NCBI RefSeq assembly: GCF_009725165.1 | Contig: NZ_WNZW01000015.1 | Coordinates: forward strand, 1-64,000 | Length of the DNA: 64,000 nucleotides | Direction of reading: 5' to 3' | From: Paenibacillus woosongensis | Lineage (GTDB): Bacteria > Bacillota > Bacilli > Paenibacillales > Paenibacillaceae | In this document: piece by piece, positions 61,421 to 64,000 of the stretch | Layout of the letters: each line of letters starts with the position of its first letter | Numbering within the stretch: the stretch's first letter is position 1 | The notes under the pieces: generated by a model | Database searches by the model: none | What the model was told of the DNA's origin: nothing | Seen by the model: only the letters and a program-made list of their open reading frames with translations | Made by a program: the position numbers and the translations under genes

Positions 61421-61563
61421 AGTTCATGGACTACAATGATCGTATTGGCTTATTACCTTCGCAGTTTTTGAGTCCGATGTTCGGGTGGTCAAAATTTTGT
61501 GCAGGCCGAATACGAGTTCTAAATGAAGGAGGACAAGCATCGGTGTCTGATTGCCGCCTGGAT
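61421..61563. other. Short intergenic stretch
   Basis: No gene or signal recognised between the secA2 remnant and repeat R3. Confidence 0.4.
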
Positions 61564-61733
61564 TTCGAGAACGCTATCAATACGAATTTTGCACCAAAAT
61601 GATTCTGTTCGAAAATTCATACTGAATCGTTATGTTTTTGCCAATTTGAGCAATTGTGTATGAATTTTCATATAGAAATCATAGAATTAAACGTTTGAAG
61701 GATAATTTGTATGATTTTTCGACTACAGTATAC
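61564..61733 (+). repeat. Dispersed repeat, copy R3
   Basis: Third copy of the 179-bp repeat, slightly shorter, with TGTATGAATTTTCATATAGA intact. R2 and R3 also share TGAA(A/T)TAACGTAGT downstream. The stretch 61734-62006 has no recognisable gene. Confidence 0.7.
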
Positions 61734-62006
61734 AAAAAATCGCTTGAAATAACGTAGTAAAGGATCGATTCATTCATCGTAAAGGGAATAATTGAGGCTG
61801 ATCGAGCAGTATTTTACATTAATCCTTGATGCGACTTTATGTTTATTCTATAATCCAAAATATGGAGATGGGGGAAAGGGGACTCGCAGGCTAATGTGGA
61901 CATCCTTGTAATGGTCTGATTGAATCTGATCGCATGAATCCGGTAATGGCAAGGGCCATTGCTCTCGTTCATCATGCCGATCTTCAACCATTTCAAGGAA
62001 CGCGAG

Positions 62007-62088
62007 CAACCGTTCGAACTACCTGTTGCGCGGATACTTGAGGTATCCGTTTTTTTGTTTAACGGCGGGATGAATCCATCTCCAAGGG
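62007..62088 (+). repeat. Dispersed terminator-bearing repeat, copy 2
   Basis: CCGTTCGAACTACCTGTTGCGCGG, hairpin CGGATAC-TTGAG-GTATCCG with a T-run (62031-62056), then GGCGGGATGAATCCATCTCC. Copy 1 is at 41788. Confidence 0.65.
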
Positions 62089-62124
62089 CGCTCTCGTCTC
62101 CACTTAACGGGAGGTATATCGAAA

Positions 62125-62922
62125 ATGACCAAATTACAACATAAAATTGCCATCGTCACGGGGGCGAGTCGTCCAGGCAGTATTGGGGCTGCAATTTGCC
62201 GGGCATTGGCTAACGATGGTGCCAGCCTGTTCTTTACACATTTGTATGATTACGATAAAGAATTTTATCCACAGGATGCTGATGAGAATTGGCCTGATTC
62301 TTTGGCGGGAGAACTGCGGCAATTGGGCGTTCAAGCTGCACATATGAAGTTGGATCTCGCCGTACCAGGTTCCGCGTCTCATTTGTTGGAGGAGGTCCGG
62401 AAAAGGGTTGGTCTTCCCACGATCCTCGTCAATAATGCGACATATAGTGTTGATGCTGATTTCCGCCAACTAACCGATTCTATTATCGACGCGCACTGTG
62501 CTGTAAACATGAGGGGGACCTTCATGTTATCCGCTGAATTCGCCCGCATGCTCGAGGCCGAGAACAAAGCTCGTTCCTCGAATGGCGCACTCGGCGGCCG
62601 GATCATCAACCTCACTTCCGGCCAAGGGAAGGGCCCTATGCCTGGCAATCTTGCCTATGCGGCTACAAAAGGGGCCATCTCCGTGTTCACCGAATCCCTG
62701 GCCGCAGAGCTGGCACCGCTCCACATTACGGTCAACGCGGTCGATCCGGGTCCTACCGACACCGGCTGGATGTCCGAAGAGGTGAGGAATGTACTGCTGC
62801 CGCAATTTCCGATGGGCCGGATCGGTCTTCCGGAAGATGCGGCCCGGCTGATCGCTTTTCTGGCAAGCGACGATGCCCAATGGATTACCGGCCAAATCAT
62901 TCATTCCAGAGGCGGTTTCTAA
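62125..62922 (+). CDS. SDR family oxidoreductase (FabG-like)
   Basis: A 265-residue short-chain dehydrogenase: TGASRPGSIGAA cofactor loop (residues 12-23, with two extra residues), NNAT for NNAG, active-site Ser in NLTSGQ, catalytic YAATK, and DPGPTDTGW..WITGQ. Similar to 3-oxoacyl-ACP reductase-like proteins annotated for antibiotic or aldehyde reduction. GGGAGGTAT precedes the ATG. Single gene. Confidence 0.9.
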   Translation: MTKLQHKIAIVTGASRPGSIGAAICRALANDGASLFFTHLYDYDKEFYPQDADENWPDSLAGELRQLGVQAAHMKLDLAVPGSASHLLEEVRKRVGLPTILVNNATYSVDADFRQLTDSIIDAHCAVNMRGTFMLSAEFARMLEAENKARSSNGALGGRIINLTSGQGKGPMPGNLAYAATKGAISVFTESLAAELAPLHITVNAVDPGPTDTGWMSEEVRNVLLPQFPMGRIGLPEDAARLIAFLASDDAQWITGQIIHSRGGF

Positions 62923-63218
62923 AAGAGTAGGTTCTTCAAGGGTAATCGAGACGAATACGAGCGAACGCTCGATTCATTCTGCGCTGAAAATGTTGAGACG
63001 AAGCGTTGACCACGTGTTGACTTCGGACAATAAAAAATACATCGCTAGGAAGTACAGGCCCCATGACGATGTATTCAAGGTTAAGTGACATTGAGTTAAA
63101 TCTGTTTCCCTGGAATCTGATTAAATATATCCTGTCCGCTATAGTGATGATGAAGGTAGCACGTATTTATCGGCTGATCGCATAATGCAGTTGAACGACG
63201 CCGCCGCCAAGAGGTCTG
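62923..63218. other. Intergenic stretch
   Basis: No supported gene. TTAAATCTGTTTCCCTGGAATC at 63095 loosely recalls sequences at 25352 and 30766. Confidence 0.35.
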
Positions 63219-63642
63219 TTAGTCCAGCAATTGTACAGGCGCCAGATTAAAAATCATTTCGTCTACAAGCCCTTGTTCTAGAAACGAGTTGTATCTCTGC
63301 ACCACCGCTGATAAGAGCAGTTTGATGCCCCCTTTGCTTAAGATAGTTCAAGGCTTCTTGAGGCGACTTTACCACCGTTATGCCAGGGATGGTGCCGATG
63401 TTCTTCGACATAACCACGATGTCTAGCCCTGCAAAAGGGCCGCCCGAGCTTGACTGTTCCTCTTGGGACATTCTGCTTGGGTCCGTCATTTCCTCAAACG
63501 TCCTGCGTCCGACGATGAAATTACCTGCAGCATTTGCTTGTGCTGCGAAGTTGTCCAATGATTCCTTTTTTGGCGGGTTATCGGTGCTGGTCTGTGCGTA
63601 ATTGCCGTTTGCGGTTAGAGTTGCCCATAAGATGGTTTTCAT
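63219..63642 (-). pseudogene. Frameshifted dihydrofolate-reductase-like (RibD C-terminal) gene
   Basis: Starts normally (MKTILWATLTANGNYAQT) with FIVGRRTFEEM, VVMSKNIGTI and ALISGGAEI, then loses frame at about 63290. The other frame continues NSFLEQGLVDEMIFNLAPV, the family's next conserved block, but ends soon after (QLLD-stop), so the C-terminus is lost as well. YwjB/YyaP-like. Confidence 0.75.
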
Positions 63643-63748
63643 TAATTTATCCTCCTCAGGATCGATTTAGCGGAATGGTAGCTTTGCGGAAAGTGACGAA
63701 CGATATGGACTAGAAAGATCACGAAATGATGGAATAGCATTTTTAGAA

Positions 63749-63776
63749 AGGGCCATCCGCAGAGGATGGCCCTAAA
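63749..63776. terminator. Terminator between facing units
   Basis: AGGGCCATCC-GCAGA-GGATGGCCCT with flanking A/T runs on both sides. Confidence 0.7.
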
Positions 63777-63854
63777 ACTTGGTTATGATATCTGTACATA
63801 GCGACTATCGGGTTATCATAACGCCATTATAAAAGTTGTTCAATTACCCCAAGT

Positions 63855-64000
63855 TCACGTTGCGAGCTCCAGTGGCAAGAAAGCATATTCCCCGTTACGA
63901 ATGATTTTGCCTTTGCTTATGGAAATTGGCTTATTGAATATGGGGCCATCAATGACGGCCGTATGGAACTCTCCACCTTCTCCGCAGGGGTCGATCCTGC
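63855..64000 (-). CDS. 3' end of a Dph6-like ATP pyrophosphatase gene (partial)
   Basis: The visible 48 residues, RIDPCGEGGEFHTAVIDGPI and SKGKIIRNGEYAFLPLELAT-stop, match the end of the N-type ATP pyrophosphatases related to diphthine-ammonia ligase (conserved D-x-CGE-x-GE-x-HT). The gene continues beyond the window. A scrap of a second copy lies at 50420-50482. Confidence 0.7.
   Translation of the reverse strand, partial: RIDPCGEGGEFHTAVIDGPIFNKPISISKGKIIRNGEYAFLPLELAT

Noticed and set aside
1..64000. CRISPR arrays, tRNA, rRNA, phage or conjugative genes
   Set aside because: No regularly spaced repeats, cloverleaf-like sequences, rRNA segments, or integrase, transposase, capsid or transfer proteins were recognised on either strand.

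Overview
The window looks like chromosomal DNA of a Paenibacillus-type bacterium (Bacillota, Paenibacillaceae). Evidence: strong AAGGAGG-type ribosome sites, TTGACA/TATAAT promoters, many TetR/MarR/MerR/HxlR regulators, bacitracin-type ABC plus two-component modules, SpoVK/CbxX-like AAA modules, a CarD protein and HelD. No rRNA, tRNA, CRISPR array, transposase or phage gene was seen. This is accessory, decaying DNA: at least ten broken or truncated genes (nmrA-like, araC, two VOC/ribosomal-damage-type fragments, ridA, histidine kinase, secA2, dihydrofolate-reductase-like, alpha/beta hydrolase, DUF6138-like, methyltransferase) lie among intact ones.

Layout. 0.2-5.8 kb: TetR/SDR, AKR/MerR and ArsR/SRPBCC regulator-enzyme pairs with readable operators, then a flavin reductase and a frataxin-like protein. 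6.0-10.8 kb: a three-gene operon of a 1231-residue AAA+ protein (one ClpB-like plus three CbxX modules), a membrane protein and an anchored extracytoplasmic protein. 11-14 kb: SDR/TetR pair and a membrane chemoreceptor. 14.6-19.3 kb: secreted protein, ABC ATPase, permease, histidine kinase and response regulator in one operon. 19.5-28.5 kb: more TetR/Crp/HxlR regulators next to quinone/flavin oxidoreductases. 28.6-34.4 kb: VanZ, a phosphotransferase, a family-4-like uracil-DNA glycosylase, dispersed repeats and small cysteine-rich genes, ending in a truncated T-box.

34.56-41.76 kb is the most notable part: a nine-gene circular bacteriocin locus. It encodes a 12-segment membrane protein (AS-48B/CirB type), an ABC ATPase, a 50-residue cationic immunity-type protein, a 68-residue precursor whose 60-residue mature part runs from Leu to Trp, a DUF95/SpoIIM protein, a Yip1-type membrane protein, and an adaptor/ATPase/FtsX-permease exporter (AS-48FGH type). 

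42-59 kb: an ECF sigma factor with a SnoaL-like tail, SRPBCC, TetR, GNAT, MATE, an Arg/Ser-rich LSm-like protein, an MDR/MarR/CarD group with a striking double operator, an ABC-2 transporter, a two-component system with a divergent membrane protein, and HelD. 59-64 kb: mostly remnants plus an SDR and the end of a Dph6-like gene.

Other unusual signals: several genes at 28.6-36.3 kb whose only well-placed start is ATT or ATA; a 179-bp repeat in three copies; a 184-bp symmetric element; and conserved tails behind several terminators. Function calls rest on recognisable motifs; no database search was possible.
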